Below are positions 31,166-40,530 of a stretch of 64,000 bases of DNA, piece after piece. Each line of letters begins with the position of its first letter. Position 1 is the first letter of the stretch. This DNA comes from Paguma larvata (Eukaryota > Chordata > Mammalia > Carnivora > Viverridae): contig CM057831.1 in NCBI GenBank assembly GCA_030068075.1, positions 9,281,370-9,345,369 of the forward strand, given 5' to 3'. Under the pieces are notes generated by a model. That model worked only from the letters and a program-made list of their open reading frames with translations. It was not told where the DNA came from and did no database searches. The translations under genes were made by a program, and so were the position numbers.

Positions 31166-31204
31166 TAGATTGTTCCTCTTAGACTAACCACCGAAATACT
31201 TGGA

Positions 31205-31345
31205 AAAATAAAAATGGTATGCAGAGTTCATTACCATTCACAAAGGGCTGACACACACATTGTCTTAGTAGGTCCTAAGGAGCCTCAGAGGTGTCAAGGG
31301 ATTTGGTATAGGTCACACCCTAACTGGTTAGTGGCCGTGCCAAGG
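31205..31345 (-). repeat. MIR-like fragment, antisense
   Basis: 'CATTACCATTCACAAAGGGCTGACACACACATTGTCTTAGTAGGTCCTAAGGAGCCTCAGAGGTGTCAAGGGATTTGG...GTCACACCCTAACTGG' follows reverse MIR loosely. Confidence 0.45.
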
Positions 31346-31443
31346 AAGGAGCCCAGGGGTGCCCTCCCCAGATCCTGGGCAGTTACCTTCCAGCACAGCT
31401 TCTCAGAGAAACTAGAATCATTTCTTCAACTGCATGCAATTCT

Positions 31444-31560
31444 CGGGCACCTGGGTGACTCAGTCAGTAGAGCACGTGACTCTCAACCTCAGGGTTGTGA
31501 GTTCAAGCCCCACATTGGGTGCAGAGATTCCTTAAAAATAAAAATCTTTTTTTTTTTTTT
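31444..31560 (+). mobile_element. short tRNA-Lys SINE (older carnivore SINEC type)
   Basis: A different, shorter SINE: CGGGCACCTGGGTGACTCAG, CAACCTCAGGGTTGTGAG, TTCAAGCCCCACATTGGGTG, then AGAGATTCCTTAAAAATAAA and a T-run. It lacks the 'ctcagagcctggagcctgc' body of the other copies. Flanks TGCATGCAATTCT (left) and TGCACGTAATCT (right) suggest a TSD. Confidence 0.9.
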
Positions 31561-31959
31561 AATGCACGTAATCTTGCCTTCACTGCTTTCCTAAAACTGA
31601 GCATTTTGCTGTCAATAAGCATTTTGGTCAGAGATGTTTCCTGTTAACCTCAGAAGCTGGTGGATGGAGCTGAGCTTCTAGACCTCTTCCACACAAGCCT
31701 GAGAAGACGAGCCTTTTGTATGGGTGGGGGTAGAGGTGGCAGATAGAGGGGAATCCCTGCTCTCCTGGGAAAGAAGACTCCAAACTCCAGGAAGCACAGA
31801 CTGGATCACACCCCTCCCTTTCTCCTCCACCACTCCTACCACGGTGGTGGACAACACTGGTTGAATTCTGTGTAGGGGCGAAACAGAAGCAAGCGCCTGA
31901 GGTCTAGGAGAAGGAAGGAGGGGCAAGGAGAGTTCGTGCCCTTTGCTGACACCAGGGCC
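31561..31959. other. noncoding sequence, nothing assigned
   Basis: Unique sequence between a SINE and a hAT remnant. No gene seen. Confidence 0.45.
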
Positions 31960-32100
31960 CTCCAACTTTCATGAGCAGGGCGAGGGAATCACCTGGGGAG
32001 GCCTGTAGAGGGCAGATTCCGCATTCCACCCAGAGGGGCTGATGCCGAAGTCTAGGTGAGAGCCCCTAGAATGTTCTTTAAACACTCACCCCACAGACCT
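31960..32100 (+). repeat. hAT-Charlie (MER20/MER3-like) remnant
   Basis: 'CCAACTTTCATGAGCAGGGCGAGGGAATCACCTGGGGAGGCCTGTAGAGGGCAGATTCCGCATTCCACCC' followed by 'GCTGATGCCGAAGTCTAGG' matches a non-autonomous hAT pattern ('ttctcaaacttt...gaatcacctggggagc...gcagattcctgggcccca'). Right end lost. Confidence 0.55.
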
Positions 32101-32267
32101 CCCACCCCCAGGCATTTCTAAGCCACTCTCAGAACCCCTGCCCCCCCAGGAGCTGAGCATAGCATCAAGACCCCCAGAGGTCAGTCATTTGCAAGTGCAA
32201 CAGCAAGGCAGACACTCAGACAGCAAACAAGGAGGCCCCGGAAAGCAGAGCCATCTAGGGCAGGCCT

Positions 32268-32316
32268 GGCGGGGGTGGGGGGGCTGGGGGAGGGTGGGAG
32301 GTGGGGGGGTGGGGAA
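32268..32316 (+). other. G-rich tract, probable G-quadruplex
   Basis: Seven or more G runs of three to seven in 49 bases (GGGGG T GGGGGGG CT GGGGG A GGG T GGG ... GGGGGGG T GGGG), mostly with loops of one or two bases. Far exceeds the four-run rule. Confidence 0.65.
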
Positions 32317-32554
32317 GCTTTGGCCCCCGCTACAGGAGTGTCTTGGGTTTCAGAAGCAGGGTGCAGAGGGGCTAGGGACAGGTTAAGGACGGCCTGAGGG
32401 CAGAACTAACACGGGCTTCCTCCGAGGACCTCTGCTGGACGGAGCAGACCTGGCCTGCCAGACCCCCAAGTCCTGCCACTTGTCACTAGGTCAGTGGGCG
32501 AGAGGTACGCTGCCAGCCGGGAGCTTTGGGGGGCTGCCTTATCTGGGGCCCATC
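32317..32554. other. noncoding sequence, nothing assigned
   Basis: Unique GC-rich sequence between the G-rich tract and element I. Confidence 0.4.
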
Positions 32555-32705
32555 AGGAAATGTTTTCATTTCCTTTAAAATCAGGACAAAACAAATGAGC
32601 TTCGAGATAGAATAAAGAATTTTAATACATAATATCAATTTATTTGTTCTTTATACCAATGTGGTCGTCAAACAGAGTTATTTACTTATTTTTAATGAAG
32701 GAAGA
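32555..32705. promoter_or_regulatory. candidate conserved noncoding element I
   Basis: AT-rich repeat-free block with ACAAAACAAATGAGC, AATTTTAATACATAATATC, CAATTTATTTGTTC and TTTTTAATGAAGG. Sharp change from the GC-rich flanks. Inference only. Confidence 0.38.
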
Positions 32706-33339
32706 GACCCACAGAAGGGAAAGTGCCTTGGGGTCACAAGTCATAACGCAGCCTGGGGCAAGAGGATGAGGGGGGCGAAGAACGACTTCCCCAGAGCCGA
32801 GGGGAGATATGACTTCCCCCGTCAGCGTCAGCCGTCAGCCGGATTCCTACAATCGGCCTGGCCCGTCCGTCACTGGCAGTGCCCAGGGCTCAATGGAAAA
32901 GGCGGTCTTTCACGTGGCCCTAAAGCTGTCCTGTGGGTATGGCTGACCCTGGGGCAATGCTCCCTGAAGAGACCTCGGCCCTGCGGGGCGAGCGCTGGGG
33001 ATTAGCTGGCTGGGCTCAAAACGGGAAGGGGGAAGGACGAAGACTGGATTCAAGAGTGGGAGGGCCTGGTCTCAGGTACCTTTGGAGAGAAAGACACGAA
33101 TGTCCCTGAGGTCATTCAGCGTTGATTTTATAGTCTACATTTGGGTGCTTTTTGATCCCGAGCCGGGCGTTCTTCATTCTTGTCCAGAAGTAAAGAGGAA
33201 GATGAGAAGACAGACAAGAACTGACCCTCCATCCGGGGCTTGCTCTGCTCTTCTTGCCCTAACTACCTCCCATCCCTAATACCCAGCGAGGCCCCAAACT
33301 TTGTGTGCGGTGAGCAAGTGGCCCCACCTGGCGACAGAG
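32706..33339. other. noncoding sequence, nothing assigned
   Basis: Unique GC-rich DNA with an imperfect short repeat at about 32822-32838 (GTCAGCGTCAGCCGTCAGC). A 114-codon frame at 32661-33005 has no recognisable domain. Confidence 0.45.
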
Positions 33340-33510
33340 GCCGCGTTCGCTAATCCAGAAATTAAAGCGCCCAGAGAAAACAGGCTAATCAAATTATACA
33401 TTCCTGAGAACCATTTATAAGCCAGGTACATTCTTTAATCTTAATTAGAAATCTGAGCAGCTCCCACCGTCTCTGTAATCAACATTTAAACAGCACTGAC
33501 CCCCATAGCG
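33340..33510. promoter_or_regulatory. candidate conserved noncoding element J
   Basis: AT-rich repeat-free block: GCTAATC at 33349-33355 and again at 33384-33390 (then AAATTATAC), CCATTTATAAGCC (posterior HOX-like TTTATAA), CTTAATTAG at 33440-33448, TGTAATCAACATTTAA. One of the densest homeodomain-motif clusters here. Inference only. Confidence 0.45.
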
Positions 33511-33729
33511 CTAACCTTGAGAGCCATACGGGAGTGCGTGAGAAGAGAGCTGGGGGCTGCCTCCCCGCTGGGGAAGGGGTGTTCGTGGGGCTGCGGGCAA
33601 GGTTGAATCACCAGGCTACCCCCTCAGCCCCCCATGTCCTGCCCTCCCCAAGGACACGCGTGCGCAGAGCCTGAATCTTTCCAATCCTCCCTCCGACCAC
33701 CCCCACCGAGAGCCAGCACCAGGTTTAGA

Positions 33730-33960
33730 ACTTTGTATCTCTCACCTGTCAATTATAACACCTTCCTAGCTGCCCATTCTCTGCGCTACACGCCTGTGAC
33801 CTCTCTACAAAGCACATCTGACCGTCTGCTGATTCCTGTAGACCGCCTCTGAGCTTCCTTCGAGTCTTTAAGATGCAATTCAACACACTTCTCCCCCATT
33901 CACAGTGCCTTAGTGGTCCAGCCCCTGCTACCTCTCCATCCCACTCCCCTGAGATACGAG
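33730..33960 (+). repeat. L2-like LINE fragment (diverged)
   Basis: 'CACCTTCCTAGCTGCCCATTCTCTGCGC', 'AGTCTTTAAGATGCAATTCAACACACTTCTCCCCC' and 'CCAGCCCCTGCTACCTCTCCATCCC' follow an L2-like order. Weak. Confidence 0.35.
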
Positions 33961-34050
33961 GGGGTTCAGACGAGGCCGCCTCAAAACATGCCACTCTGGC
34001 AGAAGGACTGTTTTGGATTGAAGGCCATTTATTTTATTATTATTATTATT

Positions 34051-34260
34051 ATTTTAATGTTTATTTTTGAGAGAGAGAGAGAGAAACAGACTATGAGCGG
34101 GGAAGGGACAGAGAGCAAGGGAGACACAGAATCTGAAGCAGGCTCCAGGCCCTGAGCTGTCAGCACAGACAATGCTGGGCTCCAACTCACTCACAACCTG
34201 TGAGATCATGACCTGAGCCAAAGTTGGTGGCTTAAACAACTGAGCCACCCAGATGCCCCA
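34051..34260 (-). mobile_element. SINEC (felid), antisense, with (TTA)n
   Basis: ATTTTAATGTTTATTTTTGA then GAGAGAGAGAGAGAAACAG, with the antisense body ending CTGAGCCACCCAGATGCCCC. Left edge has a (TTA)7 run (34031-34052) derived from the A-tail. One internal body deletion (CACAGACAATGCTGGGCTCC). Confidence 0.95.
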
Positions 34261-34319
34261 GGACTAAAGGTAATTTTTAAAAAGCAAACACGGGGCAAAC
34301 TTTTTGGTCTCCTCTCTAC

Positions 34320-34915
34320 CAGGAAGGGCAGGATGACTGTTGGTCAATGACGACAACAATAGACTCTTATCAGCCCGAGAAGGCACCAAAGTAATCTACG
34401 TAATAAATCTTGCCCAAACCACCTTATATTCCATTAGTTTCCCACAGCCTGCCACCAGTAAAAGCCTAAACCCCTGTTTCTTTGTCTTGTCACTTCTCTA
34501 CAAATTGATTGTTCCTTGTTAAGATGCCATATAAGCCCAAGTTCTAACTACCCCTTCGAGTTACTCATCACCGAGTCCTCTCGTGTAATGCAAGACACGT
34601 GTGTTAATCAGCTCTATTTTTCTCTTTTTTTAAAAAATGTTTGTTTATTTACTTTTGAGAGAAAGAGGGAGGGAGGGACAGAGAGAGGAGGAGACAAAGA
34701 ATCCCAAGCAGGCTCCCTGCTTTCAGCACAGAGCCCAGTGTGGGACTTGACTTCACGAACCAGGAGATCTTGACCTGAGCTGAAATCAAGCACCCCGGTT
34801 TTTCTCTTGCTGGTCTGTCTCATTTTGACAGTCGAATTTTCAGGGCCTCAGGCAATGGACCCAAGATGGGTAGAGGAAAAGAGATTTTTCTCCTCCCCTG
34901 CAAGACTGAACCACT
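34320..34915 (+). mobile_element. retroviral-type LTR remnant with nested SINE
   Basis: Two halves of a dispersed LTR. Left: 'GTTTCCCACAGCCTGCCACCAGTAAAAGCCTAAACCCCTGTTTCTTTGTCTTGTCACTTCTCTACAAATTG...GCCCAAGTTCTAACTACCCCTTCGAGTTACTC...CTCGTGTAATGCAAGAC'. Right: 'TTTTTCTCTTGCTGGTCTGTCTCATTTTGACAGTCGAATTTTCAGG...CCCAAGATGGGTAGAGGAAAAG'. The order (U3-like, end of R, then a leader-like run) fits a solo LTR of an endogenous-retrovirus-like family. No retroviral gene is seen. Ends approximate. Confidence 0.6.
34627..34796 (-). mobile_element. SINEC (felid), antisense, inside LTR
   Basis: TTTTTAAAAAATGTTTG start, antisense body to GACCTGAGCTGAAATCAAG, then only CACCCCGG: most of the tRNA-like head is gone. 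A perfect 10-bp TSD TTTTTCTCTT flanks it (34617-34626 and 34799-34808). It splits the LTR remnant. Confidence 0.93.
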
Positions 34916-34969
34916 ATCATCACACTGCAAGCACTTTGTTCTAAGCTTCTGCACGTGCACGCCCCGCCA

Positions 34970-35035
34970 GGAATGTTTCCCTCTGGCTTTAACGACCTAG
35001 TCGGCTCCTATTTAACCTTCAAAACCTTACAGAGA
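34970..35035 (+). repeat. L2 LINE fragment
   Basis: 'GCCCCGCCAGGAATGTTTCCCTCTGGC...TCGGCTCCTATTTAACCTTCAAAACC' fits the L2 pattern 'gcctggaatgccctt...cctactcatccttcaagac'. Short. Confidence 0.5.
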
Positions 35036-35040
35036 AAACA

Positions 35041-35135
35041 GATATCTACACAAAGGCTTGTACAGGAAGGTTCACGGCAACACGATTCATAATAGCCCCA
35101 AACCGGAAATAGTCCAAACGGGTCAGAGAGATCTG
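35041..35135 (+). repeat. old L1 3' untranslated fragment
   Basis: 'ATATCTACACAAAGGCTTGTACAGGAAGGTTCACGGCAACACGATTCATAATAGCCCCAAACCGGAAATAGTCC' matches the L1 3' end motif 'tgttcatagcagcattattcataatagcc'. Confidence 0.65.
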
Positions 35136-35549
35136 TCTCTGGACCAACAGCCTGGAAAACCCGGACCCCTAACATACAATTATCTTAAGGAAAGACAGTG
35201 TCCTGGTGAGCGACCCAGGCCCAAGTCAAGGACCCCAAAGTGCACAGGAGAGGGCTGGTCTGGGCAAATCGTGTGTGAGGTTCCTCTAGACCCAGAGATC
35301 TTTGGGCAGTATTTATACTTTTGGTAATAATGGCTGAGCATATGGGTGCTGAAGTTTCGAGACCAAGTTTGGAGCCCCACGGTGGCCTGGCAGGGGCCTT
35401 AGGACTGGAGGACAAGAGCCCGTGGGCTGTGCAGAGCGCCATCAGCTATGAGAAGCCACAGCCGTCCACAGCAGCGCTGGGCCCTCAGCCGCAGCTCTCT
35501 GTGCCTGGCGCTGGGAGGGGCGCCACCCTATTCAGAGCAAGGATGCCCC
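35136..35549. other. noncoding sequence, nothing assigned
   Basis: Unique sequence. Overlapping short frames on both strands have no supporting features. Confidence 0.45.
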
Positions 35550-35630
35550 CTGGATTACTGAGCAATTTAGGGAGCTTGGGGGAGCTTCGGGAGATCTCAG
35601 ACTAATTGCTAATCAGGAGGGCGGGCACTT
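35550..35630. promoter_or_regulatory. candidate conserved noncoding element K
   Basis: Short AT-richer block: GGATTAC (35552-35558), GCAATTTAGG and CTAATTGCTAATC at 35602-35614. Flanks are GC-rich. Weak, composition-based. Confidence 0.3.
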
Positions 35631-35699
35631 GGGCCGCCGGATTTTAAAATGTGGGTGTACTCTGTGCCCCACGTATGCAGCAGCTCATACCAGTTGTGA

Positions 35700-35825
35700 T
35701 TATATAGACGTCCCCCTGTGTTTCCTCCTTTATCTGTCTGACTGGAGACTGAGGGACTGTCTGTCACTTATCTCTACATCCTTAGCATGGTTCCTGGCAC
35801 AGAGTTCGGTGCCAGCCTCAAAGCC
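35700..35825 (+). repeat. L2 LINE 3' end fragment
   Basis: 'GTCTGACTGGAGACTGAGGGACTGTCTGTCACTTATCTCTACATCCTTAGCATGGTTCCTGGCACAGAGTTCGGTGCC' follows the L2 3' end ('gactgtgagctcc...gggactgtgtctt...tcatctctgtatccccagcacctggcacagtgcctgg'). Confidence 0.65.
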
Positions 35826-36557
35826 AGGAGTCCTGATCTGCGGCCGCTGCTCTGATACCAGCCCACAGCGTGGCATCAGGCGAGTCCCCAGAGCCTAAGT
35901 GTATTCTGCTCTGTGTCAGTCATGCCAAGAAGGGCGTGGGGACAGAATGCTTGTGACAGAGTTGGTGCTTTTGGGGGAGGGAGGAAACGGAGAATAAAGC
36001 CTAATTTTGAGGCAGGGTACCCTAAGGAGTATGTCCCAAGCGTTCATGCCTAGGGTTCATGCCTTCCCTTACTTAATCCACCTCAACTGGTATTCCGAGG
36101 CAGAGTGCTAAGAAGCAGGGACAGAGCTATGACTGTGACTGCCTGTTGGTGAGAATCTCCCAGTCTGGAACACGGTACGATCTCACGGAGGTGCCAACAG
36201 TACCATTGGAATTGTATCAGCACACTGTGGGCTGCAAGTCACAAAAAAACCTTATTCAAGATACATAAATAATAAGGGATGGGTACTATTTTCTGCAGCA
36301 GGAAGTCAAGGGCTAAGGCAGGATCCAGAGCTGGCTCACACAAGGGCTCAATGGTGTGCCTAGGAGTCTGCTTCCCTCTGCCCTGTCTGTCTTCTGTGCT
36401 CTCCCTGGTCTTGGTTTCATCATCATTCTGGTGACAGGACAAGACTGTTCAGGGCACCCCTTTCAGATCTGGTAGTGGGCAGCACACAAGACATGGGAGA
36501 CTTTTCTCTTCCTGTGACTTACTTCTAGAAGCAAGAAGACTTTCCAGAAGCTCCTTC
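35826..36557. other. noncoding sequence, nothing assigned
   Basis: Unique DNA, some AT-rich patches near 36210-36290. No gene or clear element. Confidence 0.45.
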
Positions 36558-36568
36558 GTCTGCTTCTT

Positions 36569-36788
36569 TTTTTAATTTTTTTTTTAACGTTTATTCATTT
36601 TTGAGACAGAGAGAGACAGAGCATGAGCGGGGGAGGGGCAGAGAGAGAGGGAGACACAGAATTCGAAGCAGGCTCCAGGCTCTGAGCTGTCAGCACAGAG
36701 CCCGACGCGGGGCTCGAACTCACGGACCGTGAGATCATGACCTGAGCTGAAGTCGGATGCTCAACCGACTGAGCCACCCAGGCACCCG
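36569..36788 (-). mobile_element. SINEC (felid), antisense, near full length
   Basis: TTTTTTAACGTTTATTCATT, then a clean antisense body ending GAGCCACCCAGGCACCCG. Perfect 11-bp TSD GTCTGCTTCTT at 36558-36568 and 36791-36801. Very little divergence, so probably a fairly young copy. Confidence 0.97.
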
Positions 36789-36888
36789 ATGTCTGCTTCT
36801 TATTATGTGCAAATGTGGGGTACATTCCCAATGAACCTGAGTCAGTCACTGGCAAAAGGACTAGGTTTACTTAAGACTAATCGGACTG

Positions 36889-37096
36889 CGCGCCTGGGTG
36901 GCTCAGTCAGGTAAGCGTCCAACTCTTGGTTTCAGCTCAGGGGATGATCTTGTGGCTTCGTGGGTTCGAGCCTCGCATTGAGCTCTGCGCTGGCAGTGCA
37001 GAGCCTTCTTGGGACACTCTCTCTCCCTCTCTCTCTGCCCCTCCCCACTCATACTCTCTCTATCTCCCTCAAAATAAATAAACTTAAAAAAAAAAA
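36889..37096 (+). mobile_element. SINEC (felid), CTCTTGGTTT subfamily
   Basis: Sense copy with CCAACTCTTGGTTTCAGCTC and GGCAGTGCAGAGCC, so it belongs to the same variant as 14086-14275. TSD AAGACTAATCGGACT (36874-36888) versus AAGACCAATCAGACT (37097-37111), 13 of 15 identical. Confidence 0.96.
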
Positions 37097-37289
37097 AAGA
37101 CCAATCAGACTCACCCCTGAGGCCTGAGACTCACTGGAAGTCAGCTTCCCCTAAAGCCACTGGAGAGAGTGGTGAGTGCCCAAAGAAAATGAGGATCTGT
37201 CCGTGAATTTTCATGGGTAAACTGCCAAGAATGTCCACAATGTGCTGCCCACGGAAACAGTGGACAGCCTGGAAGGCTTTCTAGAGGAG

Positions 37290-37560
37290 GTGACCTACTA
37301 GCGGGGTCTTTAACAACGGGCAGGAGTTATCAGTGGGAGAAGAGGCGGGAGGTTATTCCAGACACCAGGCTCAGCATTTGCGAAAGTGGAGCAAGATATT
37401 GAAAGGACAAGGAGATGCCCGGCTGGACTGGAGTGCCGGAGGACATGCAGGACATGACGGATCCAAATCCGGCTGAAAAGATGGGTGAAGACCCTCACCC
37501 GCGGCGTAAGGGACCTGAGCTTCACCACGGGAAGCAGAGGCGAACTTAGCAGGCAATGGG
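37290..37560 (+). repeat. old dispersed mammalian repeat (family not assigned)
   Basis: 'GAGAAGAGGCGGGAGGTTATTCCAGACACCAGGCTCAGCATTTGCGAAAGTGGAGC' followed by 'TGGACTGGAGTGCCGGAGG' resembles the mid part of the repeat seen at 10.4 kb. Diverged. Confidence 0.4.
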
Positions 37561-38159
37561 AGGTGGCCCCAGTCTGGCTGGGAGTGAGTGGAGTGCATCC
37601 CTCTCAAACTAACCCCTTGTCTCCACCTGCCAGGGACCACATTTAGGAGCTCTCCTCGGTCCTCATCCTCTCTGGCTTCTGAGTGGCGTTTCTCGCTTTG
37701 GACAACCCCCTTCTGCTTAAGTTCAATTCCCGGTGCCCCACCCCCTTGCTCCGTGTAAAGTGCCACGGTTTCCTCGATTTCAGTGGGACTGCTCTCTGCT
37801 TTCTAAGGCTCCCAGCCTTCTGGGCATTTCCCACCCGCTCCCTCTTGTCTCCTCTGAGCACACGGGAGGGTCCTCACTGCCTGTATCTCCAGCCCTGGTC
37901 TCTCACCGCACACTTTCTCCTGGTGTCCTTGTTCTTCTGTGCCTGCCCGCAGCCCACCCCTCCTTTTTCCTTCTTGGCTCCTCACTCCTCGCCACGCCGT
38001 CCACACCTCCCCTGCAATGGAACCTGCAACCCTGGGGTTCCTCGGCGCACCTTACTCCCCCTTGCTCCTCCCACTGAATCCCGAGCCGCGTTTCCAGATC
38101 CCTGCAGTCCTGGTAGTTGTCATGCTTCGACGTAAACCTTGTGTGCCACCACTCCCTCC
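37561..38159. other. noncoding sequence, C/T-rich
   Basis: C/T-rich sequence. The 150-codon plus-strand frame (37683-38135) overlaps minus-strand frames and is not supported. It could include further, more diverged L2. Confidence 0.4.
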
Positions 38160-38300
38160 CGCGTCTGTCTGAGAAAGTTCAAAGTCCTCGGCTTGGCATC
38201 CAAGGCCATCCAGCATCTGCCTCCAGCCTCTCCTTCTAGCTTATTCGCTAGTGCTCTTTCTCTGGGCCACTTTGCCCAGGCCACCTTCTCCCCCCATGGT
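38160..38300 (+). repeat. L2 LINE fragment
   Basis: 'AAAGTTCAAAGTCCTCGGCTTGGCATCCAAGGCCATCCAGCATCTGCCTCCAGCCTCTCCTTCTAGCTTATTC' is a classic L2 block ('aaactcctcagcatggcattcaaggccctccacgatctggcccc'). Confidence 0.72.
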
Positions 38301-39904
38301 GCTCCGTCTCCCAGCCCAGTTTGTCCCTCCTCTGCTGTCTGGCTGAAGTAGCAGTCCCCTCCTCAGGGACAGAAAGAGCCACCAGCTCATTGCCAGGAAG
38401 GCAATGGTGAGCACGGCTTGGATCTACATCCACAGTTGGGTTCTTCACACTTTTGGTTGGAAGTGGACTTCGCACTCAGACCTGCAGGTCTTCTCCCTCC
38501 GGGGAGCCTCCACCCCAATGAGTAGGGAGGAACGCAGATGCCTTGCAGACGGGGCCACCCTGGGGGGAGAGAGAGAGAGAGGAAGGGTGCCCAGGGCACT
38601 CTGGTGCGGGCCCCTCTTCCCATCTCATCAACTCATGTGGAGACAGGAAGCGGCTGCAAGCACAGAGGAAGAGCAGAGGCAACTCTTGTGACTGCTGCCG
38701 GAGAGCTGCGGCTCCATATAGGGGGACACGGCAAGACACTGAGGGAGGGAGACACGATTTCGCCCGTGTGGCCATATGCTCCTTCCAGGGCAGGGAGCCA
38801 GAGCTGTAAGACTCGGCAGAATGCAAGGCTCCGGGTCCACAAACAGCTCCCCACTGAGAGGCGGCGCCATCGCCTACATGCAAGCTTGGCCGCCCTGTGC
38901 CGCCTCTGTGAAGATTCCAGCCATGACTCAGATCTTTCCCTTCATTCTAGCACTTCTCTCCGGTTTCCGGAAGAAGCTGGTTAGGACCAGGGATTCCGGA
39001 GCCGGCCCATCCCACTATCCAGTCCCGTATCAGCAGCCGAGACCCCGAGGTTCTGGCGTCATGTGGCAGTGCCTGCCATTTCAGCCAGCTGTGCTTAACC
39101 GGGGGCTGGGGGCCAGGAGGTGACAGGGAAGCTGGGGTCGTTCTTTCTGGCTCTCAATGAGCAACGGTAAGTAGTGCGCGGCAGCGTGGCTGTGGGGGTG
39201 GCAGAAACGAGACCGCTATTGCCGGGCACCGCGTCTCGCCCCATTAGAATCTGGTCAAAGACAGCCGCTCACCTGAAGATCGCAGCCAGCAGACGGGCTG
39301 CCGCTCCGCGGCCCCAGCTGCACGCAGCTCCCAAAGATAAGAGCGGAAAAGGGAGGCCGTTTGGGACCAGAACGAAAGGCCGAGGGAGCAGGTCCAGTAG
39401 GCTGGAATCTCCCTCCTCAGAACTCTTCCAGGCCCCTAAGGGGACTTGGAATTGCCCCGCTGACGGGGCGCTCAGGTCCCTCTGGTAGAAAGCACTGGAG
39501 CCAGCAGCCCTGCCAGGGGCGTCTGTGTCCTTGGGAGAGGGGACATAGTACAAGGCTGCCTTCCTTAGGACAAGCTCAGGCATCCTCCTCAATCCTTCTG
39601 GCTCCATCATAGTCTGGCCCTGGGATCCTGCCAGCATCATTTTGTCGTTGTTGACTGTTGATGGGCTTTACACCTACCCCCCACGCCCCAGCACTGGGCC
39701 GTAGCAAGAGAAGATGGGTATGACGTGTGGAAGGGACCACAGTGCATGAGGTACGCATGCCCACCTAGGCACCGAGTTAAATACAGGGGCTTTGGATGTG
39801 TTTCTTGGTGTGCTGAGGCCTCTCAGCACAGCGCTGCTTTTCTTTACAGTACCTTCTATTCTATTGCCCCAAGTGATTCTCCTCTTTTGGGGGGGGTAGG
39901 TATT
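38301..39904. other. noncoding sequence, moderately CpG-rich at 39.15-39.48 kb
   Basis: Unique sequence. A modest CpG-enriched stretch at about 39170-39480 (GTGCGCGGCAGCG, GCCGCTCCGCGGCC) is too weak to call an island. Frames up to 148 codons occur on both strands over the same bases. Confidence 0.45.
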
Positions 39905-39985
39905 TTCCGCTCCGTTCTACGTTTCAGGAAATGAAGGCTCCAAAAGGCAGAGTCGCTTCTCCCAGTTAGTGGCCAGGCTAAGAGG
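39905..39985 (-). repeat. MIR fragment, antisense
   Basis: 'TTCAGGAAATGAAGGCTCCAAAAGGCAGAGTCGCTTCTCCCAGTTAGTGGCCAGGC' is a diverged reverse MIR core. Confidence 0.45.
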
Positions 39986-40254
39986 AGAGTGTGAGCGGCC
40001 TGACTCCCACCCCCACCCCTTCCCTGGACTTCTCTCAGGAGCACTCTAGTGCGGAGAAAGCTGTGGACCCTAACACCCAGTCCAGGAGGGTGTTTTCCCA
40101 GGGGGCATCCCCCTCCAAGCCCAATCCAACCCCCAGTTCCAACTCAAGGACCTGCCTGACAAAATCCTTCCGCCAAAAACCTGTCCTGGTCAGGGGACAC
40201 AAATCTAGGTCTGGCAGATCCCATACTTTTCCTTCCTCACCCACGGAAGCAGTC

Positions 40255-40530
40255 GCTGTGGCTTCTGAAAGCCCTCCCCAGCCTCAAAGAACCTGCTCAA
40301 ATGTTGCCTCTCCTGGGAAGTCCTCCCTGCCTTCCAGCACCCTCCTTTCTGCTCCTATGGCCCTCAGTATATGCTCTCAGTATATTAGATGCTCTCGACA
40401 TATCATATTCTCAGAGTACACACTCTCAGTATTATTTTTTCTCCAAGTATTTGTTTACACGTCAGCCTCTTCTACCAGACTATAAGCTCATCAGACAGAA
40501 TACTGCCTTGGTCATCCCATTGTCCCCTTC
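40255..40530 (+). repeat. L2 LINE 3' portion
   Basis: 'AAAGAACCTGCTCAAATGTTGCCTCTCCTGGGAAGTCCTCCCTGCC', then 'CTCCTATGGCCCTC', then 'GTTTACACGTCAGCCTCTTCTACCAGACTATAAGCTCATCAGACAG' in L2 order. The middle holds a degenerate run of TCTCAGTATATTA-like units (about 40375-40435). Confidence 0.7.

Noticed and set aside
39170..39480. Second CpG island at 39.2-39.5 kb
   Set aside because: CpG density is only modest and patchy. No motif or start-site evidence.
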